Shown: positions 1-5,649, counted from the stretch's first letter. The stretch is DNA of 7,989 bases from Omnitrophica WOR_2 bacterium RIFCSPLOWO2_12_FULL_46_30 (GCA_001805845.1 MHHA01000063.1:1-7989), one strand, 5' to 3'. A program made the numbers and translations. Notes: generated from the letters alone by a model not told the origin.

Positions 1-78
1 AAAGAGCATGCGAAATCTATTCTTAGAAAAAGAGAATTGCAAAGAATGATAATGCAAGAAATTTTAAAAAAAGCTTGA
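1..78 (+). CDS. C-terminal tail of an unidentified upstream gene (5' partial)
   Basis: Frame 1 is open from the first base to a TGA at 76-78 and encodes 25 residues ending in ILKKA. The peptide is rich in Lys, Arg and Glu and looks like a charged helical C-terminus. It has no motif that identifies a family. The stop codon falls inside the -35 hexamer of the groES promoter, so if the gene is real it ends exactly where the chaperonin promoter begins. No terminator lies between them, so read-through into groES is possible. A 25-codon open stretch can occur by chance, so this call is tentative. Confidence 0.4.
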   Translation, partial: KEHAKSILRKRELQRMIMQEILKKA

Positions 79-102
79 CAAGGATTTTTTTTTGGTTATA
101 AT
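75..102 (+). promoter_or_regulatory. groESL promoter, sigma-70/sigma-A type
   Basis: The -35 box TTGACA (75-80) and the -10 box TATAAT (97-102) both match the consensus in all six positions and are separated by 16 bp. The predicted start of transcription is near 108-110, giving a leader of about 50 nt before the groES ATG. The last base of the -10 box is also the first base of the CIRCE operator, so repressor binding would block polymerase. An A/T-rich spacer with a run of T lies between the boxes. Confidence 0.93.
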
Positions 103-128
103 TAGCAGTCCGAGTGCGAGAGTGCTAA
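102..128 (+). promoter_or_regulatory. CIRCE operator (HrcA binding site)
   Basis: The inverted repeat has arms TTAGCAGTC (102-110) and GAGTGCTAA (120-128) with a 9-bp spacer. The CIRCE consensus is TTAGCACTC-N9-GAGTGCTAA, so the right arm is perfect and the left arm has one mismatch (G for C at 108). CIRCE is the binding site of the heat-shock repressor HrcA and is typical of groESL and dnaK operons. It overlaps the -10 box and the predicted transcription start, which fits repression under normal conditions and release on heat stress. hrcA itself is not in the window. Confidence 0.95.
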
Positions 129-146
129 TTTAAAAAAACTACGAAG

Positions 147-155
147 AAGGAGGTG
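147..155 (+). promoter_or_regulatory. Ribosome binding site of groES
   Basis: AAGGAGGTG is a near-perfect anti-Shine-Dalgarno match, 5 nt before the ATG at 161. It favours that ATG over the second in-frame ATG at 167, and it shows that this organism uses canonical Shine-Dalgarno initiation for some genes. Confidence 0.9.
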
Positions 156-160
156 TTTGT

Positions 161-451
161 ATGAACATGCAGCCGTTGGGAGACCGTGTTATTGTCAAGC
201 CGCTGGAGGCGGAGAATAAGACCAAGGGAGGGATTGTCATTCCGGATACTGCTAAAGAAAAGCCCCAGGAGGGTAAGGTAGTGGCAGTAGGAAAGGGTAA
301 GTTTTCTGAATCAGGCCAGTTGCAGGCCTTAGAGGTAAAGGCAGGCGACCGGGTTCTGTATGGCAAGTATTCAGGAAGCGAGATTACTACCAAGGATGGC
401 GAAGAGCTTCTGATTATGAAGGAAGACGACATTCTGGCAATTATTAAATGA
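161..451 (+). CDS. groES: Co-chaperonin GroES (Cpn10)
   Basis: The 96-residue protein is the normal length for GroES. It forms the heptameric lid that caps the GroEL chamber in the cytoplasm. It begins MNMQPLGDRVIVKP, the standard beta-strand start of the family. The mobile loop lies at about residues 16-34, with GGIVIPDT (23-30) carrying the hydrophobic IVI tripeptide that docks onto the GroEL apical domain. The DRVLYGKYSG segment (about 63-72) and the C-terminal EDDILAII are also typical. The start is set by a strong ribosome binding site 5 nt upstream; an ATG at codon 3 is a weaker alternative. It is the first gene of the CIRCE-controlled groESL operon, followed after 59 bp by groEL. Confidence 0.98.
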   Translation: MNMQPLGDRVIVKPLEAENKTKGGIVIPDTAKEKPQEGKVVAVGKGKFSESGQLQALEVKAGDRVLYGKYSGSEITTKDGEELLIMKEDDILAIIK

Positions 452-462
452 AACTTTATGAA

Positions 463-489
463 AATGTGCGAAGCGAAACTTCGCACATT
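463..489 (+). other. Intercistronic hairpin between groES and groEL
   Basis: The arms AATGTGCGAAG (463-473) and CTTCGCACATT (479-489) are perfectly complementary over 11 bp with a 5-nt loop CGAAA. No T-run follows, so it is not an intrinsic terminator; it ends 7 nt before the groEL ribosome binding site. A structure here could be a processing or stability element that sets the groES to groEL ratio. Such a processing hairpin is known from the Agrobacterium groESL mRNA. That role is inferred here. Confidence 0.8.
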
Positions 490-496
490 AATATTT

Positions 497-504
497 AAGG
501 AGGT
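497..504 (+). promoter_or_regulatory. Ribosome binding site of groEL
   Basis: AAGGAGGT ends 6 nt before the groEL ATG at 511. Its strength matches the high expression expected of a chaperonin, and it lies just outside the intercistronic hairpin, so it should stay accessible. Confidence 0.9.
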
Positions 505-510
505 AATGTA

Positions 511-2151
511 ATGGCAAAACAGTTGTTATTCAGCGAAGAGGCCAGGCGCCAGATCTTAAGCGGCGTGGAGCAGCTTGCCCGCGCAGTAAAGGTGACCTTA
601 GGCCCCAAGGGAAGAAACGTGGTTATTGACAAGAAATTCGGCTCACCGACCATTACCAAGGACGGGGTTACCGTAGCCAAGGAAATTGAACTTGAGGACC
701 CTTATCAGAATATGGGCGCTCAGATGGTTAAGGAGGTAGCTGAGAAAACATCGGACAACGCAGGCGATGGCACCACTACCGCGACGGTATTAGCCGAGGC
801 GATTTACCGCGAGGGCCTCAAGAACGTTACTGCCGGCGCAAATCCCATGGCGCTTAAAAGAGGCATTGAGAAGGCGGTAGAAAAGATAGTTGAGGAATTA
901 AAGAGGTTCTCCACACCAATCAAAGATAAGAAGGAAGTAGCCCAGGTGGCCTCAATTGCCGCCAACTGCGATACGGCAATCGGCGATTTGATAGCTGAAG
1001 CTATGGATAAGGTGGGTAAAGACGGCGTGATTACCGTTGAGGAAGCAAAATCAATGGCCACTACCTTAGAGGTGGTTGAAGGTATGCAGTTTGACCAGGG
1101 GTATTTGTCTCCTTATTTAGTTACCGATGCCGAGCGGATGGAGGTAATCTTAGAGGATCCTTACCTCTTAATTCACGAGAAAAAAATATCTTCCTTAAAG
1201 GACCTGCTTCCTTTATTAGAGAAGATTGCCCGCACCGGCAAGCCCCTTTTGATTATTGCCGAAGAAGTTGAAGGCGAGGCATTAGCCACTTTAGTGGTAA
1301 ATAAAATCCGCGGCACCCTGCAGTGCGCGGCGGTTAAAGCTCCCGGCTACGGCGACAGGCGCAAGTCAATGTTAGAGGATATTGCGGTGCTCACCGGCGG
1401 CAAAGCCATAACTGAGGACTTAGGGATAAAGTTAGAGAACGTGGATATTGATGATTTAGGAAGGGCCAAGAGAGTCAAGATTGACAAGGAAAACACCACC
1501 ATTGTTGAGGGAGCAGGAAAAACCCAGGCCATCAACGGAAGAATATCCCAGATCAAGAAGCAGATTGAAGATACCGATTCCGACTATGACAAAGAGAAGC
1601 TCCAGGAACGTCTGGCAAAGTTAGCCGGGGGAGTGGCGGTAATTAACGTCGGCGCGGCTACTGAAACCGAGATGAAGGAGAAAAAGGCCCGGGTTGAGGA
1701 TGCGCTGCATGCCACCAGGGCTGCGGTTGAGGAAGGCATTATCCCGGGCGGCGGCGTGGGTTTTCTGCGCTGTATTCCTGCCCTGGATAAGCTTAAAAGC
1801 GAAGGCGATGAGAGGATCGGGGTTGATATTGTTAAACGTTCCCTTGAGGAGCCGATCCGCCAGCTAACCCAGAATGCGGGTTTAGAGGGCTCGATTATTG
1901 TCCAGAAGGTAAAGCAGGAAAAAACCAATATTGGTTATGATGTTGCTACTAACGAATACAGGGATATGGTTGAGGCCGGAGTAATTGACCCGACCAAGGT
2001 TACCCGCACCGCTCTGCAGAACGCAGCCAGCATTGCCGCGCTTCTTTTAACCACCGAGGCGCTTGTTACCGATAGGCCGGAGAAAGAAAAACCGGCAATG
2101 CCTCCTATGCCAGGCGGCCACGGCGGCGGCGGATACGGCGATATGTATTAA
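511..2151 (+). CDS. groEL: Chaperonin GroEL (Cpn60)
   Basis: The 546-residue protein is the usual length for the family. It is the cytoplasmic ATP-driven folding chamber that works with GroES. Visible landmarks are VTLGPKGRNV (28-37), TKDGV with the ATP-pocket Asp51, GDGTTTATVL (85-94) with Asp86, and the hydrolytic Asp397 in the ARVEDALHATRAAVEEG block. These Asp residues correspond to E. coli Asp52, Asp87 and Asp398. The family signature AAVEEGIIPGGG is intact. The apical domain (about 190-375) looks complete. The C-terminus is Gly-rich, with PGGHGGGGYGDMY in place of the repeated GGM tail seen in E. coli. A strong ribosome binding site 6 nt upstream fixes the start. No frameshift or missing catalytic residue is seen, so I expect a functional housekeeping GroEL. 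Confidence 0.99.
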   Translation: MAKQLLFSEEARRQILSGVEQLARAVKVTLGPKGRNVVIDKKFGSPTITKDGVTVAKEIELEDPYQNMGAQMVKEVAEKTSDNAGDGTTTATVLAEAIYREGLKNVTAGANPMALKRGIEKAVEKIVEELKRFSTPIKDKKEVAQVASIAANCDTAIGDLIAEAMDKVGKDGVITVEEAKSMATTLEVVEGMQFDQGYLSPYLVTDAERMEVILEDPYLLIHEKKISSLKDLLPLLEKIARTGKPLLIIAEEVEGEALATLVVNKIRGTLQCAAVKAPGYGDRRKSMLEDIAVLTGGKAITEDLGIKLENVDIDDLGRAKRVKIDKENTTIVEGAGKTQAINGRISQIKKQIEDTDSDYDKEKLQERLAKLAGGVAVINVGAATETEMKEKKARVEDALHATRAAVEEGIIPGGGVGFLRCIPALDKLKSEGDERIGVDIVKRSLEEPIRQLTQNAGLEGSIIVQKVKQEKTNIGYDVATNEYRDMVEAGVIDPTKVTRTALQNAASIAALLLTTEALVTDRPEKEKPAMPPMPGGHGGGGYGDMY

Positions 2152-2157
2152 ATGAGT

Positions 2158-2172
2158 CCCGCCTGCGGCGGG
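2158..2172 (+). repeat. Small GC-rich hairpin after groEL
   Basis: CCCGCC (2158-2163) and GGCGGG (2167-2172) form a 6-bp stem with loop TGC, starting 6 nt after the groEL stop. No T-run follows, so it is not the terminator. Its CCTGC core resembles the larger CCTGCCTGC palindromes near 4070 and 7524, so it may belong to the same loose class of dispersed palindromes. It could also protect the 3' end of the mRNA. Confidence 0.55.
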
Positions 2173-2181
2173 GCGAATTTA

Positions 2182-2245
2182 ACCCCCACACCAATTGCGT
2201 GATAGCCGAATATTTTTATTGCAATTGGCGTGGGGGTATTTTTTT
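2182..2245 (+). terminator. Rho-independent terminator of the groESL operon
   Basis: ACCCCCAC (2182-2189) pairs with GTGGGGGT (2230-2237). After one A/C mismatch, CCAATTGC (2191-2198) pairs with GCAATTGG (2221-2228). The 17-position stem with 16 pairs is followed by a run of seven T (2239-2245). The loop is 22 nt (2199-2220), much larger than in usual terminators. No T-run follows on the opposite strand, so it works only in the + direction. It separates groESL from the transporter operon. Confidence 0.88.
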
Positions 2246-2276
2246 GGTAAATAGGGTAAATAAGATGTTAAAATTA

Positions 2277-2285
2277 TGGTATAAT
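2277..2285 (+). promoter_or_regulatory. Extended -10 promoter of the transporter operon, predicted leaderless start
   Basis: TGG followed by TATAAT (2280-2285) is a perfect extended -10 element. There is no good -35 box at 16-18 bp spacing. Only 7 nt separate the -10 box from the ATG at 2293, so transcription should begin at or within about two bases of the start codon. No Shine-Dalgarno sequence precedes the ATG. Two copies of GGTAAATA (2246-2253 and 2255-2262) lie just upstream and cover the -35 position. Confidence 0.75.
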
Positions 2286-2292
2286 TCATCGT

Positions 2293-3267
2293 ATGTTTAC
2301 CTATATCTTTAGAAGATTGTTAGGTATGCTTCCCCTGCTCTTCGGGATTATTACTATTTCCTTTATGGTTATCCATCTTGCGCCGGGCAAGCCCACTACT
2401 CTTTCTGAGGCAATGAATCCAAAAGTTTCCCTGGAGGCAAGAGAGCGCTTGGAGAAATTATACGGTTTGGATAAGCCGCTCCCTATTCAGTATCTTGACT
2501 GGAGTAAGAAAGTGCTCACCCTGAATTTTGGCGTGTCTTTTATTGACAACCGGCCGGTGATAGAGAAAATCTGGGAACGGCTGCCGCTCACCGTATTTAT
2601 CAATGCCGCCTCGCTTGCGCTCATTTTATTTTTTGGCATATTAATCGGGCTTAATTGCGCAAAGGCGCCGGGTTCTTTCTATGACCGCTCTATGAACTTA
2701 TTTGTCTTTATCGGATTTGCCATGCCGGGGTTCTGGCTCAGTTTGTTATTAATGAACTTTTTTGGCCTTCATTTAAGATGGCTTCCTATCTCAGGATTAA
2801 CTTCTTTAGATTTTGAATACTATAACTTCTGGGAAAAGGCCCTGGATTTAGCTAAGCACCTGATTTTACCGCTTTTTGTCTCTTGTCTTAGCGGGCTGGC
2901 CGGCATTTCCCGCTATATCCGCCAGAATATTTTAGAAATACTCAAAACACCCTATATCCGCACTGCAAAGGCAAAGGGTTTGTCGGACGATGCGCTGTTA
3001 AAAAAGCATGCCTTGCCGAATGCGCTGCTTCCGGTAGTGACCATTTTGGGTTTGTCTATTCCCGGGTTAATCGGCGGAAGCGTTATTTTTGAGTCCATCT
3101 TCGCTTTGCCCGGGGTGGGCAGGCTTTTTTACGAGGCAGTAATGGCGCGGGATTATGCGATGATAATGGCGGAATTGGTTATGGGAGCGGGATTAACCTT
3201 GCTGGGCAACTTATTTGCCGATATATCCTATGCCTATGTTGACCCCAGGATAAGATATAAGAAATGA
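2293..3267 (+). CDS. ABC transporter permease, DppB/OppB/NikB type
   Basis: The 324-residue inner-membrane protein is one of the two channel subunits of a peptide- or nickel-type importer. It starts MFTYIFRRLLGMLPLLFG, the typical N-terminus of this family, with TM1 at about 9-29. The conserved segment around KLYGLDKPLPIQYLDW precedes the core. Further membrane segments lie near 99-121, 135-160, 193-212, 244-265 and 285-312. The cytoplasmic EAA coupling motif is RTAKAKG (223-229) followed by HALPNALLP (239-247), which contacts the ATPases. Family length is about 305-340, so it is complete. The start has no Shine-Dalgarno sequence and sits 7 nt after a -10 box. Its stop overlaps the next start as ATGA. 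The substrate cannot be told from sequence alone. Confidence 0.93.
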   Translation: MFTYIFRRLLGMLPLLFGIITISFMVIHLAPGKPTTLSEAMNPKVSLEARERLEKLYGLDKPLPIQYLDWSKKVLTLNFGVSFIDNRPVIEKIWERLPLTVFINAASLALILFFGILIGLNCAKAPGSFYDRSMNLFVFIGFAMPGFWLSLLLMNFFGLHLRWLPISGLTSLDFEYYNFWEKALDLAKHLILPLFVSCLSGLAGISRYIRQNILEILKTPYIRTAKAKGLSDDALLKKHALPNALLPVVTILGLSIPGLIGGSVIFESIFALPGVGRLFYEAVMARDYAMIMAELVMGAGLTLLGNLFADISYAYVDPRIRYKK

Positions 3268-4052
3268 ATTCAAAATTGCTATCAGGGGCGATAATCATTT
3301 CTCTATTAAGCGTTATTGCAATTATTGCGCCATTGCTTACCAAGCATAACCCGGCGGCGATTACGGTTGAAGAGGCGCTGCTGGCGCCTTCTTTAACACA
3401 CCTGCTTGGCACTGACCAGTTAGGCAGGGACCTTTTTAGCCGGATGATCTATGGGGCGCGGGTGTCTTTATTAGTGGGAGTAATATCCGTTGGCATAGCT
3501 ACTCTGATAGGTTTATTTTTAGGTTCTCTGGCCGGATTTTTCGGCGGCGCGCCAGAGGGTTTAATTATGCGTTTTACCGACATCATGCTTTGTTTTCCCG
3601 CCTTCTTTCTCATTTTGTCTGCGGCGGCTATATTAGAGCCGTCAATATTTAATATTATGCTTATTATCGGGCTTACCAATTGGATGCCGGCGGCGCGCTT
3701 AGTGCGCGCGGAGATTCTATCTTTAAAAGAAAGGGAGTTCATCTTAGCGGCAAAGGCAATGGGGGTAAGTAATTTTAGAATCATCATCCGCCATTTAATT
3801 CCCAATGCCCTGGAGCCGATTATTGTCAATGCCACTTTAGGGATAGCCGGAGCGATTCTCCTGGAATCATCTTTAAGTTTTTTAGGCCTGGGAGTCCAGC
3901 CGCCCTCACCCAGCTGGGGAAATATCTTAGCGGAGTCAAAGTCAACCCTGGGAGTGGCCTGGTGGTTAGCCTTATTTCCCGGACTGTCTATACTGCTTAC
4001 TGTTCTGGGTTTTAATTTGTTAGGCGAAGGATTAAGAGAACACAAAGAATAG
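3264..4052 (+). CDS. ABC transporter permease, DppC/OppC/NikC type
   Basis: The 262-residue protein is the second channel subunit. TM1 is at about 5-26, followed by the family hallmark LLGTDQLGRDLFSRMIYGARVSL (47-69), which marks DppC-type permeases. Other membrane segments lie near 69-92, 108-124, 129-146, 183-207 and 232-253. The EAA motif is EFILAAKAMG (158-167), then RHLIPNALEPI (176-186). The conserved SSLSFLGLGVQPPSPSWG (202-219) follows. The length is at the short end of the family because the N-terminal cytoplasmic arm is only a few residues. The ATG overlaps the dppB-like stop (ATGA), so it is translationally coupled. Confidence 0.93.
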   Translation: MNSKLLSGAIIISLLSVIAIIAPLLTKHNPAAITVEEALLAPSLTHLLGTDQLGRDLFSRMIYGARVSLLVGVISVGIATLIGLFLGSLAGFFGGAPEGLIMRFTDIMLCFPAFFLILSAAAILEPSIFNIMLIIGLTNWMPAARLVRAEILSLKEREFILAAKAMGVSNFRIIIRHLIPNALEPIIVNATLGIAGAILLESSLSFLGLGVQPPSPSWGNILAESKSTLGVAWWLALFPGLSILLTVLGFNLLGEGLREHKE

Positions 4053-4058
4053 CGTCTT

Positions 4059-4107
4059 GTGTCAGGTATCCCTGCCTGCTCAAGCAGGCAGGGAGTGTCA
4101 GGTGTCA
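4059..4107 (+). repeat. Short palindromic element flanked by 9-bp direct repeats
   Basis: The palindrome CCCTGCCTGC (4070-4079), loop TCAA, GCAGGCAGGG (4084-4093) is perfect; counting bases through the centre it reaches 12 bp per arm (4069-4094). It is flanked by direct copies of GTGTCAGGT at 4059-4067 and 4095-4103, and a third GTGTCA at 4102-4107 makes a short heptamer tandem. It fills the gap between the dppC-like stop and the dppD-like start. The same core recurs at 7524-7544. The arrangement looks like a small mobile palindrome with a duplicated target, or a repeat expansion. No T-run follows, so it is unlikely to be an intrinsic terminator. Confidence 0.8.
4100..4104 (+). promoter_or_regulatory. 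Likely ribosome binding site of the dppD-like gene
   Basis: AGGTG lies 5 nt before the ATG at 4110 and comes from the right-hand direct repeat of the palindromic element. It supports a start at 4110 rather than at the GTG at 4059, which would translate the palindrome. Confidence 0.55.
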
Positions 4108-4109
4108 AG

Positions 4110-4895
4110 ATGGGCAAATTGTTAGAGATTAAAAACTTAAGTATTCAGTTTAGACATGGTCAAACAATCGTAAAGGCGGTGGAAGGGGTTCATCTGGACA
4201 TATATGAAAATGAAATCCTGGCCTTAGCCGGTGAATCGGGAAGCGGAAAGAGCGTAACGGCTTTAAGCATTACCAGAATTCTGCCTGAAACCGCCGATAT
4301 TATAAGCGGGCAGGTATTTTTTCAAGGCCAGGATTTGTTAAAGGTAAGCAAGGCTCAAATAGAGGCAATTCGGGGAAGGGATATTTCCTACATCTTTCAG
4401 GAGGCGGCGGCTTCCCTGAATCCGGTTTTAACTGTCGGCAGGCAGATCCAGGAAAGTATTCTGCTGCATCAAAACATAAGTAAAAAAGAGGCGCTGAATG
4501 CGGCTGTTGATTTATTGAGGTTGGTAAAGCTGCCTGATCCGGAGCATATCTTAAGCAGCTATGCCCATCAGCTTTCCGGCGGGATGAACCAGCGGGTAAT
4601 GATAGCTATGGCTTTAAGCTCTCGCCCGAAACTTTTGATTGCCGATGAGCCGACCACGGCTCTGGATGTTACTATTGAGGCAGAGGTTATACGCATGCTT
4701 TTAGAACTTAAAGCGAAAATGAAATTCAGCATTTTGTTTATTACCCATAACTTAGCCCTGGTTGAGAAATTCACCCAGCGGGCGGCTATAATGTTTAGAG
4801 GAAGAATCGTTGAGCAGGCAGATAGCAAAAAGATATTTTCTTCGCCCGGCCATCCGCACACAGAGGATTTAATACGTTCAATCATCCGTCTATGA
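4110..4895 (+). CDS. ABC transporter ATPase, DppD/OppD/NikD type
   Basis: Starting at ATG 4110 gives 261 residues beginning MGKLLEIKNLSIQF, the normal first strand of these ATPases. An in-frame GTG at 4059 would add 17 residues encoded mostly by a palindromic repeat and is unlikely. Landmarks are Walker A GESGSGKS (41-48), Q-loop Gln97 in IFQEAAASLNP, signature LSGGMNQR (155-162), Walker B LLIADEP (175-181) and switch His213. The Q-loop reads QEA where relatives usually have QEP, and the signature has Asn where Arg or Gln is common; neither should abolish ATPase activity. The protein ends at GHPHTEDLIRSIIRL. It lacks the further 50-70 residues (Cys-containing oligopeptide-transporter C-terminal domain) of E. 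coli DppD/OppD and so matches the compact NikD size. The stop overlaps the next start (ATGA). Confidence 0.93.
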   Translation: MGKLLEIKNLSIQFRHGQTIVKAVEGVHLDIYENEILALAGESGSGKSVTALSITRILPETADIISGQVFFQGQDLLKVSKAQIEAIRGRDISYIFQEAAASLNPVLTVGRQIQESILLHQNISKKEALNAAVDLLRLVKLPDPEHILSSYAHQLSGGMNQRVMIAMALSSRPKLLIADEPTTALDVTIEAEVIRMLLELKAKMKFSILFITHNLALVEKFTQRAAIMFRGRIVEQADSKKIFSSPGHPHTEDLIRSIIRL

Positions 4896-5629
4896 TCTTA
4901 GAGGTGAAGGAACTTAAAAAATACTATCCCATTGAAAGGGGATTTTTAAAGACAGGCGCCGGCTTTGTCCGGGCAGTTGACGGCGTGAGTTTTTCTCTGG
5001 CAGAAAAGGAAACCCTGGGAATTGTCGGCGAATCCGGATGCGGAAAGACGACTTTAGCAAAGCTCCTGCTCAAATTGATTGCGGCTACCAGCGGAGAAAT
5101 TATTTTTTCCTCTAAGCTTTCTCATTTAAGAAAAGACGCGGCTATAGTGTTTCAGGACCCTCTGTTAAGCTTAGATCCCAGGATGAATTTAAGGGATATC
5201 CTGCTTGAGCCGTTTCAGGCCGTCGGTCTTAAGACCGACGGCCTGAATATCAACAGGCTGCTGGAATTAGTCGGCTTATCCAATGCTCTCTTAGCGCGCC
5301 TTCCCCGGCAATTAAGCGGCGGAGAGCGCCAGCGGGCCTGTATTGCCCGCGCGCTTGCGCTTTCGCCCAAGCTCTTAATTTTAGATGAGCCGCTTTCCTC
5401 ATTGGATTTGATTATTCAGAAGCAAATCTTAGAGCTATTGCTTAAATTAAAAGAGGAGTTTGGGATGGCCTATATCTTTATCAGCCATAATATCGCGGTG
5501 GTAAAGAAAATTTCTACCCGCATGCTGGTAATGTTTCAGGGAAAGATTGTTGAGCAAGGCGCCACGGATGAGATTTTTTCTCATCCGCGCTCCGGCTATA
5601 CAAAAAAACTCCTTGAAGCAGTGAGGTAA
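4892..5629 (+). CDS. ABC transporter ATPase, DppF/OppF/NikE type
   Basis: The 245-residue second ATPase of the importer pairs with the dppD-like subunit. The N-terminal stretch KKYYPIERGFLKTGAGFVRAVDGVSF is diagnostic for the F-type subunit. Landmarks are Walker A GESGCGKT (46-53), Q-loop Gln88 in VFQDPLLSLDPR, signature LSGGERQR (141-148), Walker B LLILDEP (161-167), D-loop SSLD (169-172) and switch His199. It ends just after RSGYTKKLLEAV, without the C-terminal extension found in DppF/OppF; NikE is similarly short. A perfect 34-bp palindrome codes for residues 108-119 (FQAVGLKTDGLN), in the variable loop between the EP motif and the helix before the signature. Its length there is close to that of relatives, so the fold should tolerate it. 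There is no Shine-Dalgarno sequence; coupling through ATGA is likely. Confidence 0.93.
   Translation: MILEVKELKKYYPIERGFLKTGAGFVRAVDGVSFSLAEKETLGIVGESGCGKTTLAKLLLKLIAATSGEIIFSSKLSHLRKDAAIVFQDPLLSLDPRMNLRDILLEPFQAVGLKTDGLNINRLLELVGLSNALLARLPRQLSGGERQRACIARALALSPKLLILDEPLSSLDLIIQKQILELLLKLKEEFGMAYIFISHNIAVVKKISTRMLVMFQGKIVEQGATDEIFSHPRSGYTKKLLEAVR
5214..5247. repeat. Perfect 34-bp palindrome inside the dppF-like coding region
   Basis: TTCAGGCCGTCGGTCTT (5214-5230) is followed directly by its exact reverse complement (5231-5247). As RNA it could fold into a stem of about 15 bp with a TTAA loop. It is read in frame as FQAVGLKTDGLN without a stop. No T-run follows, so it is not a terminator. It resembles in concept the palindromic elements found inside genes of Rickettsia, although the sequence is different and membership in any known family is not claimed. 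Confidence 0.9.
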
Positions 5630-5641
5630 ATGGGATATAAT
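5613..5641 (+). promoter_or_regulatory. Promoter of marC-glgC, inside the end of the dppF-like gene, predicted leaderless
   Basis: TTGAAG (5613-5618, four of six consensus bases) and TATAAT (5636-5641, perfect) are separated by 17 bp. The -35 lies in the last codons of the ATPase gene and the -10 just after its stop. The ATG of marC at 5650 is 8 nt after the -10 box, so the mRNA should start within a few bases of the ATG. No Shine-Dalgarno sequence precedes it; the upstream bases are a run of T. Confidence 0.72.
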
Positions 5642-5649
5642 AATTTTTT

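Noticed and set aside
2158..2172. GC hairpin after groEL as the operon terminator
   Set aside because: No T-run follows it; the hairpin at 2182-2237 with seven T is the clear terminator.
3693..3709. GCGCGC-TTAGT-GCGCGC hairpin inside the second permease gene
   Set aside because: The 6-bp stem falls in the conserved coding segment PAARLVRAEIL with ordinary codons and has no matching copies; it is likely a by-product of GC-rich codons.
4070..4093. Palindrome at 4070 as an intrinsic terminator that would split the transporter operon
   Set aside because: It has no T-tract, and stopping here would separate two obligate ATPases from their permeases.
4059..4109. GTG start at 4059 for the dppD-like gene
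   Set aside because: It would translate the palindrome into a 17-residue extension not seen in the family, has no Shine-Dalgarno sequence, and ATG 4110 begins exactly at the conserved first strand.
3449..4117. Long open frame on the - strand (222 codons) opposite the second permease
   Set aside because: It is antisense to a well-conserved permease gene, its translation has no recognisable motif and is rich in Pro, Arg and Ile as expected for a shadow frame, and no promoter or ribosome binding site supports it.
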